Shown one piece after another: positions 9,443-17,405 of a stretch of DNA of 36,092 bases (position 1 is the stretch's first letter; each line of letters begins with the position of its first letter). Source of the DNA: Myxococcales bacterium (GTDB lineage: Bacteria > Myxococcota_A > UBA9042); contig JAGSHB010000050.1 of NCBI GenBank assembly GCA_023954815.1, forward strand, positions 1-36,092. Reading direction: 5' to 3'. The notes under the pieces are model-generated. The model ran no database searches. It was not told where the DNA came from and worked only from the letters and a program-made list of their open reading frames with translations. A program made the position numbers and the translations under genes.

Positions 9443-9878
9443 GGGTGCTCCGGGGCAGGTAAGAGTTGAGAGCCTACCACCGCCTCCCAGACCCTCCAGA
9501 AAGGCGCAAAGTCGGCCACTGAGCCCAAGTTTGATCCCCAAAGGGCCCAGGTTTGATCCCGAAAAATGCGCATCGGGACGAATATTTTTCAAGACGCGCC
9601 AAACCTCCTTGATATTCAAAGGGTTGTTTGAGATTTCAATGTTTTCGGACAGTTACAAGTCAAGCCCTGCCAAAACGAACCGGCAAGTACCCATGCTCGT
9701 TTCACTTTTTCGACGCAGTTGCGCGTTTTTGGCGCATTAGAAACTTGCATCCAGCCCAAAAGGGTCGCATACACAATATAACTACGTTCGGAAAGGCACC
9801 TGCGCCGCCTTACACCCGCCCCGGGAGGGCGTCGCTGGTGAATTGTGCGACTTATTGTCGCGAAGGGAGAGCATTGTC
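9443..9878. promoter_or_regulatory. AT-richer divergent intergenic region upstream of the MC1-like gene
   Basis: This 436-bp region lies between divergent genes, is visibly richer in A and T than its surroundings and has no convincing ORF. It contains a pair of 20-bp direct repeats (9523-9542 and 9545-9564), a -10-like TATAAC at 9777-9782 without a clear -35 element, and a small GCGAC/GTCGC hairpin (9847-9861) just before the GGGAGA ribosome binding site of the MC1-like gene. It probably carries the control elements of the MC1-like gene and of the transglycosylase gene. Confidence 0.5.
9523..9564. repeat. Pair of 20-bp direct repeats with 22-bp period
   Basis: Two copies of GCCCAAGTTTGATCCCCAAA / GCCCAGGTTTGATCCCGAAA match at 18 of 20 positions, start to start 22 bp apart, about two helical turns. 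Two in-phase copies are typical of tandem operator sites for one regulator. They lie 80 bp upstream of the lytic transglycosylase start and about 315 bp upstream of the MC1-like gene. Confidence 0.7.
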
Positions 9879-10151
9879 ATGGCAGATCGTCCAAAGAAAA
9901 ATTTTGTGCTGATGCAGGACGGCAAAGACACCGACATCGTCTTCGCCAATCGCCAACCTCGTGGTGCTGCACTCAAGGCAGCGAGCCGCGGCCACACCGA
10001 GATCCGTCTGCGTGAGCGCGGCACCAAGCGCGTGCATGTGTTCAAGGGATGGCGTGAGCATGTGGACGCCCCAGCGAAGCGCCCCTCCTGGCTCCCGGAC
10101 AAAGTCTGGAAGGCCAAGGTCAAGAAGCAGGGTGTCGAGCACCTCAGCTAG
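9879..10151 (+). CDS. MC1-type (archaeal-like) chromosomal architectural protein
   Basis: A 90-residue basic protein that aligns almost end to end with archaeal non-histone chromosomal protein MC1 (Methanosarcina, haloarchaea), a monomer that bends DNA sharply. Shared blocks, compared from memory, are KNFVLMQDG (8-15), RQPRGAALKAASRG (25-38), IRLRERGTKRVHVFKGW (42-58), VDAPAKRPSWLPDK (62-75) and a Lys-rich tail. The two Trp (58 and 71) correspond to the conserved MC1 tryptophans, one of which lies in the DNA-contacting arm. The loop after residue 38 is several residues shorter than in Methanosarcina MC1. The start at ATG 9879 follows GGGAGA. It is monocistronic, with a strong terminator 22 bp downstream, as expected for an abundant DNA-binding protein. 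MC1 in bacteria is unusual and transfer from archaea is a reasonable inference. Confidence 0.88.
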   Translation: MADRPKKNFVLMQDGKDTDIVFANRQPRGAALKAASRGHTEIRLRERGTKRVHVFKGWREHVDAPAKRPSWLPDKVWKAKVKKQGVEHLS

Positions 10152-10172
10152 GCCTCTCCCCGCAAGCAACCC

Positions 10173-10211
10173 GAAGCCCCCATTGCGCAGCGATGGGGGC
10201 TTCGTCGTTTT
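10173..10211 (+). terminator. Rho-independent terminator of the MC1-like gene
   Basis: A perfect 11-bp stem (GAAGCCCCCAT at 10173-10183 pairing with ATGGGGGCTTC at 10193-10203) around a 9-nt loop is followed by GTCGTTTTGG. It begins 22 bp after the MC1-like stop codon and isolates that gene from lepA. Confidence 0.88.
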
Positions 10212-10253
10212 GGCTGACAGAATCGAGTTTTGGCGCGCAGAATCGATGACCGA

Positions 10254-10282
10254 TTGACACGGACCTGCCCCTTCGCCACCTT
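10254..10282 (+). promoter_or_regulatory. Candidate sigma-70-type promoter of lepA
   Basis: A perfect -35 hexamer TTGACA (10254-10259) is followed, after exactly 17 bp, by CACCTT (10277-10282), a poor -10. It sits just after the MC1 terminator and about 43 bp before the lepA ATG. The -35 and spacing support it; the -10 is the weak point. Confidence 0.4.
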
Positions 10283-10324
10283 CGCGGATTCGCGCGGGCG
10301 TTTACCCCGTCGGGGGACCGTTGA

Positions 10325-12121
10325 ATGCAGGCCGACAAAATCCGTAATTTCTGCATCATCGCGCACATCGACCATGGCAAGTCGACGATCGCTGATCGCA
10401 TTCTGGAAGTGACAGGCGCGGTGCAAGCCCGCGAGATGCAAGCGCAGTATCTCGACTCCATGGAGCTTGAGCGCGAGCGCGGCATCACGATTAAGAGCCA
10501 GGCCGTGCGCCTGAGCTACACCGCAGACGACGGTGAGACCTACCAGCTGCACCTCATCGACACCCCCGGCCACGTCGACTTTGGCTACGAGGTGTCCCGC
10601 TCACTGGCCGCCTGCGAAGGCGCGCTGTTGGTTGTGGACGCCGCTCAGGGAGTCGAGGCGCAGACGCTGGCCAACGTCTATCTCGCGATCGACGCTGATC
10701 TGTCGTTGATCCCCGTGCTCAACAAGATCGACCTGCCCGCCGCCCGTCCCGTGGAGGTGTGCGCTGAGATCGAAGACGGCATCGGCATCGACACCACCAA
10801 CGCCATCCCTGCATCGGCCAAGAACGGCATCGGGATCAAGGAGATTCTCGAGGCTGTCGTCAAAGAGATTCCCCCGCCGACGGGTGATCCAGACGCACCG
10901 CTACGGGCGATGATCTTCGACAGCAGCTACGATGCCTACCGCGGCGTGCTCATCCAGGTGCGGGTTGTCGACGGCACCATGCGCAAGGGCGACAAGCTGC
11001 GGTTCATGCAGGCTGAGCAGGACTACGAACTCCTCGAGATTCGGGTGCATACGCCAAAGATCGAGACGGTCAATGAGCTGCATCAGGGCCAAGTGGGCGT
11101 GCTGGTCTGCGGGATCAAGCAGATTCAGGACGTCAAAGTCGGCGACACGATCACCCACACCAAGCGCCTCGCCAAGGAGATGCTCGACGGCTTCAAGGAA
11201 GTGCAGCAGATGGTCTTCTGCGGCATCTTTCCGGTCGATAGCGTCGACTACTCATCCCTGCGGGACGCCCTCGGCAAACTTGCGCTGAACGACGCCTCCT
11301 TTTCATGGGAGCCCGAGACCTCCGCGGCGCTGGGATTCGGCTTTCGGTGCGGATTCCTGGGCCTTTTGCACATGGAAGTCATTCAGGAACGGCTGGAGCG
11401 CGAGTACGGTCTGGACCTGATCACGACGGCGCCAAGCGTGGTGTACCGCTGTGAAATGACCGACGGCAGCGAGTTCGAGCTCTCCAATCCCGGTGACCTG
11501 CCCGAGTCCGACAAGCGCCTCAGCGTGTCCGAGCCCTACGTGCGCTGTACGGTGCACACGCCGGCTCAGTTCATCGGTCCCATCGTGAAGTTGTGCACGG
11601 AGCGGCGCGGCATCCAGACGGATCTGCGCTACCTCAGCGAATCGCGCGTGGTCATCGAGTACGAATTGCCCCTCGCTGAGATCATTTACGATTTCTTCGA
11701 CCGGTTGAAGACCGTGACCCGCGGCTACGGCAGCCTCGATTACGAGATGATCGACTTCCGCTCTGGCTCCCTCGTCAAGCTCGACATCCTGGTCAACTCG
11801 GAGCCGGTCGACGCGCTGAGTCTCATCGTCCACGCCGACAGCGCCTACGACCGCGGTCGGGACCTGGTGCAGAAGCTGCGCAAGCTCATCCCTCGGCAGC
11901 AGTTCGACGTGCCGATTCAGGCTGCGCTGGGCCGGAAGATCATCTCTCGAGAGACCATCAAGGCGCTCCGCAAGGACGTGACGGCGAAGTGCTATGGCGG
12001 CGACATCAGCCGTAAGCGCAAGCTCCTCGAGAAGCAGAAACGCGGCAAAAAGCGCATGAAACAGGTCGGTAATGTGGAAATTCCGCAATCTGCCTTTCTC
12101 GCTGTACTGTCGACCGACTGA
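10325..12121 (+). CDS. lepA: Elongation factor 4 (LepA) GTPase
   Basis: Ribosome-associated translational GTPase of 598 residues, the usual length for LepA/EF4, which back-translocates or remodels stalled ribosomes. G1 is AHIDHGKST (13-21), the switch region contains [11 protein letters not shown]3 is DTPGHVDF, G4 NKID and G5 SAKNG. The LepA-specific C-terminus is present, including [11 protein letters not shown] and the basic end [19 protein letters not shown]. The ATG at 10325 lies after a G-rich GGGGGACC. The antiporter gene starts 36 bp downstream, so they may be cotranscribed. Nothing unusual was seen. Confidence 0.97.
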   Translation: MQADKIRNFCIIAHIDHGKSTIADRILEVTGAVQAREMQAQYLDSMELERERGITIKSQAVRLSYTADDGETYQLHLIDTPGHVDFGYEVSRSLAACEGALLVVDAAQGVEAQTLANVYLAIDADLSLIPVLNKIDLPAARPVEVCAEIEDGIGIDTTNAIPASAKNGIGIKEILEAVVKEIPPPTGDPDAPLRAMIFDSSYDAYRGVLIQVRVVDGTMRKGDKLRFMQAEQDYELLEIRVHTPKIETVNELHQGQVGVLVCGIKQIQDVKVGDTITHTKRLAKEMLDGFKEVQQMVFCGIFPVDSVDYSSLRDALGKLALNDASFSWEPETSAALGFGFRCGFLGLLHMEVIQERLEREYGLDLITTAPSVVYRCEMTDGSEFELSNPGDLPESDKRLSVSEPYVRCTVHTPAQFIGPIVKLCTERRGIQTDLRYLSESRVVIEYELPLAEIIYDFFDRLKTVTRGYGSLDYEMIDFRSGSLVKLDILVNSEPVDALSLIVHADSAYDRGRDLVQKLRKLIPRQQFDVPIQAALGRKIISRETIKALRKDVTAKCYGGDISRKRKLLEKQKRGKKRMKQVGNVEIPQSAFLAVLSTD

Positions 12122-12157
12122 TTCGCACTGCGTCCCCCGAGGCGCCGGAGACTCGTC

Positions 12158-13270
12158 TTGGATATCGCGGCACACCTCGTTGTTTTTGTCGCTGGTCTCG
12201 CCGCGCTGATCGTTGGCGGTGATGGGCTTGTGCGCGGCGCAGCGGCCATTGCGCGGACCCTCGGCATCTCACCGCTAGTCGTTGGGCTCACGGTCGTGGC
12301 TTTTGGCACGTCGGCGCCCGAGCTGGCGGTCAGCCTCACCAGTGGGCTGTCGGACTATGCGGACCTCGCGCTCGGCAATGTGGTCGGTTCGAACATCTTC
12401 AACATCCTGCTCATTTTGGGTATCGCCGCCCTGCTCAACCCGCTCAAGGTCGAGCGGCAGCTGGTTCGTTTCGACATCCCGGTGATGATCGCCTCGGCCA
12501 TCTTGCTGACGGTGCTCTCGCTCGACGGCGTCATCTCCCGCGTGGAGGGCGCTATCTTGGCCGCGCTGCTCGTTGGCTACATCACGACGACGGTGATCAC
12601 GGCCCGTAAAGCCAAGCAGAACGGAGCCACGCGCGAGGCTGAGGAAGCTGAAGAGGCCGCCTTGGAGCGCATGGATTGGATGCTCAGCGGTGTGGCCTTT
12701 GTGCTGACCGGTGTGGCGCTCGCTGCCGAGCGTTTGGACATGGGCATAGGCCTGGCGTTGGCGGGTTCGCTCGTCGCCTATCTCGTGGCCGCAACGACCG
12801 CCGGCAAGCGTCCGGGCCACCTGCCGCTCAACGGCGCGATGCTGGTTTTTGCCATTGGCGCAGTGGCCCTCTCCGCCCGTTGCATGGTCGAAGGTGCAGT
12901 GGGAATCGCGCGGATGTTCGATATCTCAGAAGCCGTCATTGGCCTGACGGTCGTGGCGGCGGGGACGTCCTTGCCTGAAGCCGTCACCACAGTGGCTGCG
13001 GGTCGCCAAGGCGAGTCGGACATCGCGATCGGCAACGTCGTCGGCTCGAACATCTTCAACGTGCTGTGCATCGTCGGCGTGACCGGATCTGTGGTTGCCC
13101 TGCCTGTGTCCGACGACCTGCTGCGCTTTGATTATGCGGTCATGGTCGCAGTGATGCTGGGGCTCTGGCCGCTGTTGTGGCTACGCAAGCGGGTCGGAGT
13201 GCCGGACGGCATCCTGATGCTGGTGGTCTTCGCCGGCTACATGGCCGTGCAGCTCGCCCGCGTGATGTAG
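12158..13270 (+). CDS. CaCA-family sodium/calcium antiporter (YrbG-like)
   Basis: Inner-membrane cation exchanger of 370 residues with about ten hydrophobic segments. It shows the internal duplication of the family: alpha-1 with AFGTSAPELAVS and GNVVGSNIFNILL, and alpha-2 with AAGTSLPEAVTT and GNVVGSNIFNVLC. The acidic residues in these motifs bind the cation. A charged cytoplasmic loop (REAEEAEEAALER) separates the halves. The start is a TTG at 12158 preceded by GGAGACTCGTC, which gives a good GGAG spacing. It likely follows lepA in the same transcript. Ca2+/Na+ exchange is the family norm; the true ion is not certain. Confidence 0.9.
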   Translation: MDIAAHLVVFVAGLAALIVGGDGLVRGAAAIARTLGISPLVVGLTVVAFGTSAPELAVSLTSGLSDYADLALGNVVGSNIFNILLILGIAALLNPLKVERQLVRFDIPVMIASAILLTVLSLDGVISRVEGAILAALLVGYITTTVITARKAKQNGATREAEEAEEAALERMDWMLSGVAFVLTGVALAAERLDMGIGLALAGSLVAYLVAATTAGKRPGHLPLNGAMLVFAIGAVALSARCMVEGAVGIARMFDISEAVIGLTVVAAGTSLPEAVTTVAAGRQGESDIAIGNVVGSNIFNVLCIVGVTGSVVALPVSDDLLRFDYAVMVAVMLGLWPLLWLRKRVGVPDGILMLVVFAGYMAVQLARVM

Positions 13271-13346
13271 GTCCGGTCAAGATCTGGGTACGGCAGCGAC
13301 GTCATTGCGGTGAATCATCGCGTTGAGCGCCGACCTGAATTGAAGG

Positions 13347-14171
13347 CTACGCAGAGTCTCCGCGAGCGCGCCGGGCAGCTTCCCGCGCGGCAGCTTCGCG
13401 TTTCTTCTTCTCATCGTCGTCGTCATCACCGCCGTGGGCTGGACCCGCCGTGCGTTGGTAGGCCGCCGCGTACGATGCCAACGCTTGATCGTAGCTAATC
13501 GCCCCGTATCCCGGGCCTGCTCGCAGCTCAGCGACTTGCGCCCAGTCCTCAGACCCAAGGGCCGAACAGAGGGCATCATCGCTGCCGATGAGCGTCACCA
13601 GCCCTTCAAGTTGTGCGGCCTCATCACCTTGCATGGCGGAGAGCATGGCGCTCGGATCGTCGAACCCGGCGGCTTCTGCCTCGCTGCCAGCGACCTGCCC
13701 AAGGCCAACGCGAACGCTGGCGTGGGCGGCGTCGGGATCGACTGAGCGGGCTTGCTCAAACGCCGCGTACTCAGCCCTTTGGTCCTTGTGGGTAGCGACG
13801 ACCCACTGCCCCGTGCGCTGGTAGAACGCGTAGGGCTCAAAACGCAGCGCAACCTGCTCGGATGCGGCGCCAACTTGATCGGATTCGGCTAGCACGACCG
13901 CAGCTACCGCGCTCTCCGGCACGCCGGCACGCTGGCCGCCATCGCGAATCGTCTCGCCGTGGCGGGCATGCAGATCGGCGGCGGCCTGTGCCACGGAGCT
14001 GACGGTGTCGCGGCCTGTCACCCCGCCTTCATGGTCAGCTGAACGAAGCGCGGCTCCTGTTTGGTAGCGACGGCCCACCATGGCGGGATCGCGCACACCA
14101 CGGGCGGCTTCAGGGCGTTGCGTAACCCCCCTTTTTTGCGCCTGACTACCTTTGGGTCCTTCGTGCTTCAC
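13347..14171 (-). CDS. N-acetylmuramidase-like (DUF3380-type) protein
   Basis: About 274 residues from a GTG at 14171 that has GGAGCGCGT directly upstream; an ATG at 14081 is the main alternative. The middle of the protein matches the DUF3380 N-acetylmuramidase fold known from endolysins: LAESDQ (equivalent to the catalytic VESG-type Glu), RFEPYAFYQR (FERH-like), ASVRVGLGQVAG, a segment about Met-Leu-Ser-Ala-Met, and RAGPGYGAISYDQALASYAAAY. No signal peptide is seen, and the C-terminus is a run of Asp followed by alternating Lys/Arg/Glu/Ala. A muramidase without a leader is typical of phage lysins or substrates of a dedicated export apparatus, but no phage genes flank it. It converges on the antiporter gene. 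Divergence of the catalytic region leaves activity uncertain. Confidence 0.6.
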   Translation of the reverse strand: MKHEGPKGSQAQKRGVTQRPEAARGVRDPAMVGRRYQTGAALRSADHEGGVTGRDTVSSVAQAAADLHARHGETIRDGGQRAGVPESAVAAVVLAESDQVGAASEQVALRFEPYAFYQRTGQWVVATHKDQRAEYAAFEQARSVDPDAAHASVRVGLGQVAGSEAEAAGFDDPSAMLSAMQGDEAAQLEGLVTLIGSDDALCSALGSEDWAQVAELRAGPGYGAISYDQALASYAAAYQRTAGPAHGGDDDDDEKKKREAAAREAARRARGDSA

Positions 14172-14341
14172 ACGCGCTCCGAATGCACACGTACTGTCGG
14201 CGGTGCCATGTCCACGGTGCCATGCCCTCGCACCTCGGACAAGCGACGACACGTAGCCGCGAAGTCGTAAAGGGCGTATCGTCCCCATAGAGGCTGGCGC
14301 ATCGCACCCACGCGAAAGACCGGCGCAGCAACGAGGGCGAC

Positions 14342-16183
14342 ATGGGCACGCGCAGCCGACAGCGCAATTTCGATATGAGCCAGACCGGCGAATTCTTCGA
14401 GCGTATGTTCGAACGCAGTCCGCGTTTAGGCCAGGTTCTAAGCATCGCCAACCTGCTCTCCGCGCCGCTGTCGTCAGATGAACTGCTGGAGCTGCTGATG
14501 GGTGGTCTCAGCGAGCTCCTCGATGCGGAGCGCTCCACCCTCTTCTTGCTCAGTGACGACGGGGATCATCTGTGGAGTCAGGTGGTTCAGGGCAATGAAG
14601 TCATCAACATTCAGGTCAATCTCGGTGAAGGGCTGGCAGGTTGGGTCGCCAAGACGGGCCGGCCGGTCAACATCAAGGACGTCTATCAAGACCCCCGCTT
14701 CGACGCGACCTGGGACAAACGCAACGGTTTTCGCACTGGCTCGATGCTCTGCCAGCCGCTGAAAAATCGGGATGGAAACATCATCGGCGTGGCGCAATCC
14801 ATCAACAAACGCGGCGGCTATTTCACGGTCGACGACGAGATGATGATGCGCACCATCATGGCGATGGCGGCGATTTCCGTGGTCAACGGTCAGCTGTATC
14901 GCTCCCTGCTCTCCCGCAACTTCGAGCTGCGCCAGACCCAGGAGCATCTGCAGGAAAAACTCCGTGAAATCGACCTACTGTACGCCATCGAGCGTCGGGT
15001 CGCGTTGGAGACAGATGTCGAAGGTGCCATCGCGACGCTGTTGATGGCGATGCGAACTGCCGTGCCGTGTGCGGTGCTGCAGGTGTCGTTGAAAGCGGAA
15101 GATGGCGCCATGCTGGTCCATCGCGTGCGAACGGAAGGCGCGACGGTCGAGGTGCTGCGTTTTGAACGCTGGCTTGGATTTGCGGGCCGGACCATGCGGG
15201 CGGGGCGCGTCTTGGATGTGGCGGAGCTCAAGGCCAATCACCAGCTGGTGCTCTGTGAGGAGGAGGGGCTGGGGGTCGAGCCGGACCATGGCCTCTGTGT
15301 GCCCCTCATCGCCCAGGAAGAAGTCTTGGGGGCGCTGTGCTTGTTCGAGCGCGTCTCCCACGGCGGCGGATTTGACGAGCACGACCGCAAGCTCATCGAG
15401 TTGGTCAGCGGTCAGACGGCGGCGATCGTGGCGCGTCTGCAAGCCCGCGAAAAAGCCGAGAGAGAGGACCGACTGGCAGCGCTGGGCGGCGCACTGTCCG
15501 GCATTTTGCATGACTTCAAGACGCCGATGACCATCGCCTCAGGCTACGCACAGATGATGGCCCGCACCGAAGACGCCGACAAACGGGCTGAAATGGCGAA
15601 TGTCGTCTTGAAGCAACTGAGCCGAGTCACCGAGATGTCGAAGGACGTGCTTGGCTTTGCGCGAGGTACGCAGGACCTCTTTGTGCAGAATGTGCACCTC
15701 AATGACTTTGCGGAGGAGGCGCGCGAGCTGGTGGCGCAAATCTTCCAGACGACCCCCGCCGTGACGGCCTCAGTCGTCGCTCACTACCGAGGCAGCGCGC
15801 GCTTCGACAAGCTCAAAGCGATGCGTGTGGTCCAGAATCTCGCGCGAAACTCGCGAGACGCGCTGATGGATCCGGCCTTAGCGGCGCGACCTGAACTCAG
15901 CTTTACGCTGGTGATCGACCGAGAGGACGAAGAGCTGGTGCTGACCTTTGTGGATACCGGCCCGGGCGTCTCTCCTGAGTTTCGGCATCGCATGTTCGAA
16001 GCGTTCGCGACCCAAGGAAAGAAGGACGGCACCGGTCTCGGGCTGGCCATGGTCAAGCGCTTTGCCCAAGCCCACGGCGGTGATGTGCAGTACGTCGACA
16101 CCCCAGGCGGTGGCGCGACGTTCGAGGTCCGCATCGCTATCACCACATTGACCCCGTCGCACGCGCTAGCTGTGAATCCATAA
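14342..16183 (+). CDS. GAF-GAF sensor histidine kinase
   Basis: 613-residue soluble histidine kinase. Residues about 40-190 form a GAF domain (LLDAERSTLFLL, LAGWVAKTGRPVNIKD, SMLCQPL). A coiled linker follows at about 190-215, and a second, weaker GAF domain at about 215-365. HisKA has the phospho-acceptor His390 in SGILHDFKTPM. The HATPase domain shows the N box NLARNSRDA (499-507), G1 DTGPGV (538-543), the F box FEAFAT and G2 GTGLGLAMVK (563-572). No transmembrane segments are visible, so it senses an internal signal, possibly a cyclic nucleotide or small ligand through GAF. No response regulator is adjacent, so it is an orphan kinase. The start at ATG 14342 follows GAGGGCGAC; ATG 14375 is an alternative. 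Confidence 0.88.
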   Translation: MGTRSRQRNFDMSQTGEFFERMFERSPRLGQVLSIANLLSAPLSSDELLELLMGGLSELLDAERSTLFLLSDDGDHLWSQVVQGNEVINIQVNLGEGLAGWVAKTGRPVNIKDVYQDPRFDATWDKRNGFRTGSMLCQPLKNRDGNIIGVAQSINKRGGYFTVDDEMMMRTIMAMAAISVVNGQLYRSLLSRNFELRQTQEHLQEKLREIDLLYAIERRVALETDVEGAIATLLMAMRTAVPCAVLQVSLKAEDGAMLVHRVRTEGATVEVLRFERWLGFAGRTMRAGRVLDVAELKANHQLVLCEEEGLGVEPDHGLCVPLIAQEEVLGALCLFERVSHGGGFDEHDRKLIELVSGQTAAIVARLQAREKAEREDRLAALGGALSGILHDFKTPMTIASGYAQMMARTEDADKRAEMANVVLKQLSRVTEMSKDVLGFARGTQDLFVQNVHLNDFAEEARELVAQIFQTTPAVTASVVAHYRGSARFDKLKAMRVVQNLARNSRDALMDPALAARPELSFTLVIDREDEELVLTFVDTGPGVSPEFRHRMFEAFATQGKKDGTGLGLAMVKRFAQAHGGDVQYVDTPGGGATFEVRIAITTLTPSHALAVNP

Positions 16184-16248
16184 GCGTAAAAAAGTGGACG
16201 GTGGGCTTTTCTGAGGCACTTTCGGGGCAACTCGTTCGGAAGTGTACG

Positions 16249-16704
16249 ATGCGCCGATTTTCCCAACAGAACCCGACTCCTCGCAATCGTCGTGTGGCCA
16301 AGAGCGCAGGACGTCAGCTGGCGGAGCGTTTGCTCGCCGCCATGGCTCCCAAGACGCTGTGGAACAAGCTCGCGCCCAGCGGGCTGCGCACTGGCATCTC
16401 TTGGGGCATGAATCAGCGGGTCGCAGCACGGACGGCAGCGACGACGCTGGTCGCTGGGTGGATGGTCTTTACGGTCATCGGGCTGGTTCGTGCGTGGTCC
16501 CTGGAAGGCCCCTATCAGGATCGTGCCAAGGAGCTGCGGGGGGTGGAGTCCCAGCTGCAAGAGGCGCGGGCCCGGACGATGCTCCTACAATCGCAGCTCA
16601 AAGCCATTGATAAGCGGGCTGAAGTTCGCATGGCTGTCATTCGCCAGGAGCTCGGCATGGTGCGCCCAAACGAGCGCGTCGTGCGTTTTCGTGGTAGTCA
16701 CTGA
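16249..16704 (+). CDS. ftsB: FtsB/DivIC-like septum formation protein
   Basis: 151-residue protein with a basic N-terminal cytoplasmic region, one transmembrane segment (about TLVAGWMVFTVIGLVRAW) and a coiled coil (LRGVESQLQEARARTMLLQSQL). It ends with the characteristic IRQELGMVRPNERVVRF, comparable to the RNELSMTRPGE end of FtsB. This topology is that of the divisome protein FtsB/DivIC, which bridges FtsL and FtsQ. The start at ATG 16249 has GGAAGTGTACG upstream; a GTG at 16201 would add 16 residues but lacks a ribosome binding site. The N-terminal tail of about 60 residues is longer than in E. coli FtsB. Identification rests on topology and the C-terminal motif. Confidence 0.65.
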   Translation: MRRFSQQNPTPRNRRVAKSAGRQLAERLLAAMAPKTLWNKLAPSGLRTGISWGMNQRVAARTAATTLVAGWMVFTVIGLVRAWSLEGPYQDRAKELRGVESQLQEARARTMLLQSQLKAIDKRAEVRMAVIRQELGMVRPNERVVRFRGSH

Positions 16705-16752
16705 CCTCATCGTCGTCGGGTAAATGATAGACTGCCGCGCCGAGTAGACGCT

Positions 16753-16782
16753 TGAGAAACAGGCGCATGAGAAACGGGCGCA
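16753..16782 (+). repeat. Tandem 15-bp repeat before the hypothetical gene at 16793
   Basis: TGAGAAACAGGCGCA is followed directly by TGAGAAACGGGCGCA, 14 of 15 identical. The repeat sits just before the GAGG ribosome binding site and GTG start of the next gene, so it is part of that gene's 5' leader. Confidence 0.6.
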
Positions 16783-16792
16783 CGAGGTCAAT

Positions 16793-17251
16793 GTGAGTCG
16801 AAACGCCGGTCAAATCGTCATCGCAGCAGTGAGATGGGTCGACGCGGTCAACGCCCCCTCGGAAGTGGCCCGCTTGCACGCTGCCTGCGCGCCCGTCATG
16901 ACGGTCGAGCGGATGGGTGTTTTCGACAAAAAAGGCCGTCTGGCGGAGACTTTTGTTGGGATTGAGCAAGTCACCGAGTGGCTGCAACGTCTACCGGAAG
17001 GGATCTTCTTTGAGCTGTCCGGCGCACCTGAGCCCGCTCCGAAAGTGGGCGCTGACGTGTGGCAAATCCGCTACCTCTACCGGATTCCGAGTCTGCAATT
17101 CACCAACGGTGGCACGTGGCATCTGCGGCTCGACGCTGCCGGGCAGGTGAGTTGGCTGCGGCATGACCCAGATCCGCTCCCCGATGAGCTGGCAGCGGGC
17201 GGCCAAGACCGCGGTGGCGAGCCTGAGCACAGTCACGACGACGTGCACTGA
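16793..17251 (+). CDS. Hypothetical protein, possible SnoaL/NTF2-like fold
   Basis: 152 residues from a GTG at 16793 preceded by ACGAGGTCAAT. I do not recognise the family firmly. The order of an N-terminal helix pair (VARLHAACAPVMTVERMG), a glycine turn, a WLQRLPEG helix and then paired beta strands (VWQIRYLYRI, GTWHLRLDAAGQVSWLRHD) suggests an NTF2/SnoaL-like cone fold, which can be an enzyme or a binding module. The end is acidic and His-rich (GGEPEHSHDDVH). No signal peptide. It lies 88 bp downstream of the FtsB-like gene. Confidence 0.6.
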   Translation: MSRNAGQIVIAAVRWVDAVNAPSEVARLHAACAPVMTVERMGVFDKKGRLAETFVGIEQVTEWLQRLPEGIFFELSGAPEPAPKVGADVWQIRYLYRIPSLQFTNGGTWHLRLDAAGQVSWLRHDPDPLPDELAAGGQDRGGEPEHSHDDVH

Positions 17252-17284
17252 CCCCATCGCCCTGGGCACCAGCGTACGCCACGC

Positions 17285-17313
17285 TTGCATCGACACGCCC
17301 CCTCCTCTATGAC
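17285..17313 (+). promoter_or_regulatory. Candidate promoter of the thiolase gene
   Basis: TTGCAT (17285-17290) and TATGAC (17308-17313) are separated by 17 bp, with four of six matches to each sigma-70 hexamer. It is positioned about 90 bp before the thiolase ATG, in the gap after the upstream hypothetical gene. It would drive the thiolase, RNase J, engB, rimI run. Confidence 0.4.
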
Positions 17314-17405
17314 CTCCGCGTCGATCGTACCGCGACCACAGCGGCGGCTGCGAACTCGCGTCAGTCGATCGCAGCGCTGCTATCCCAAACGACCCAGGAG
17401 CACCC

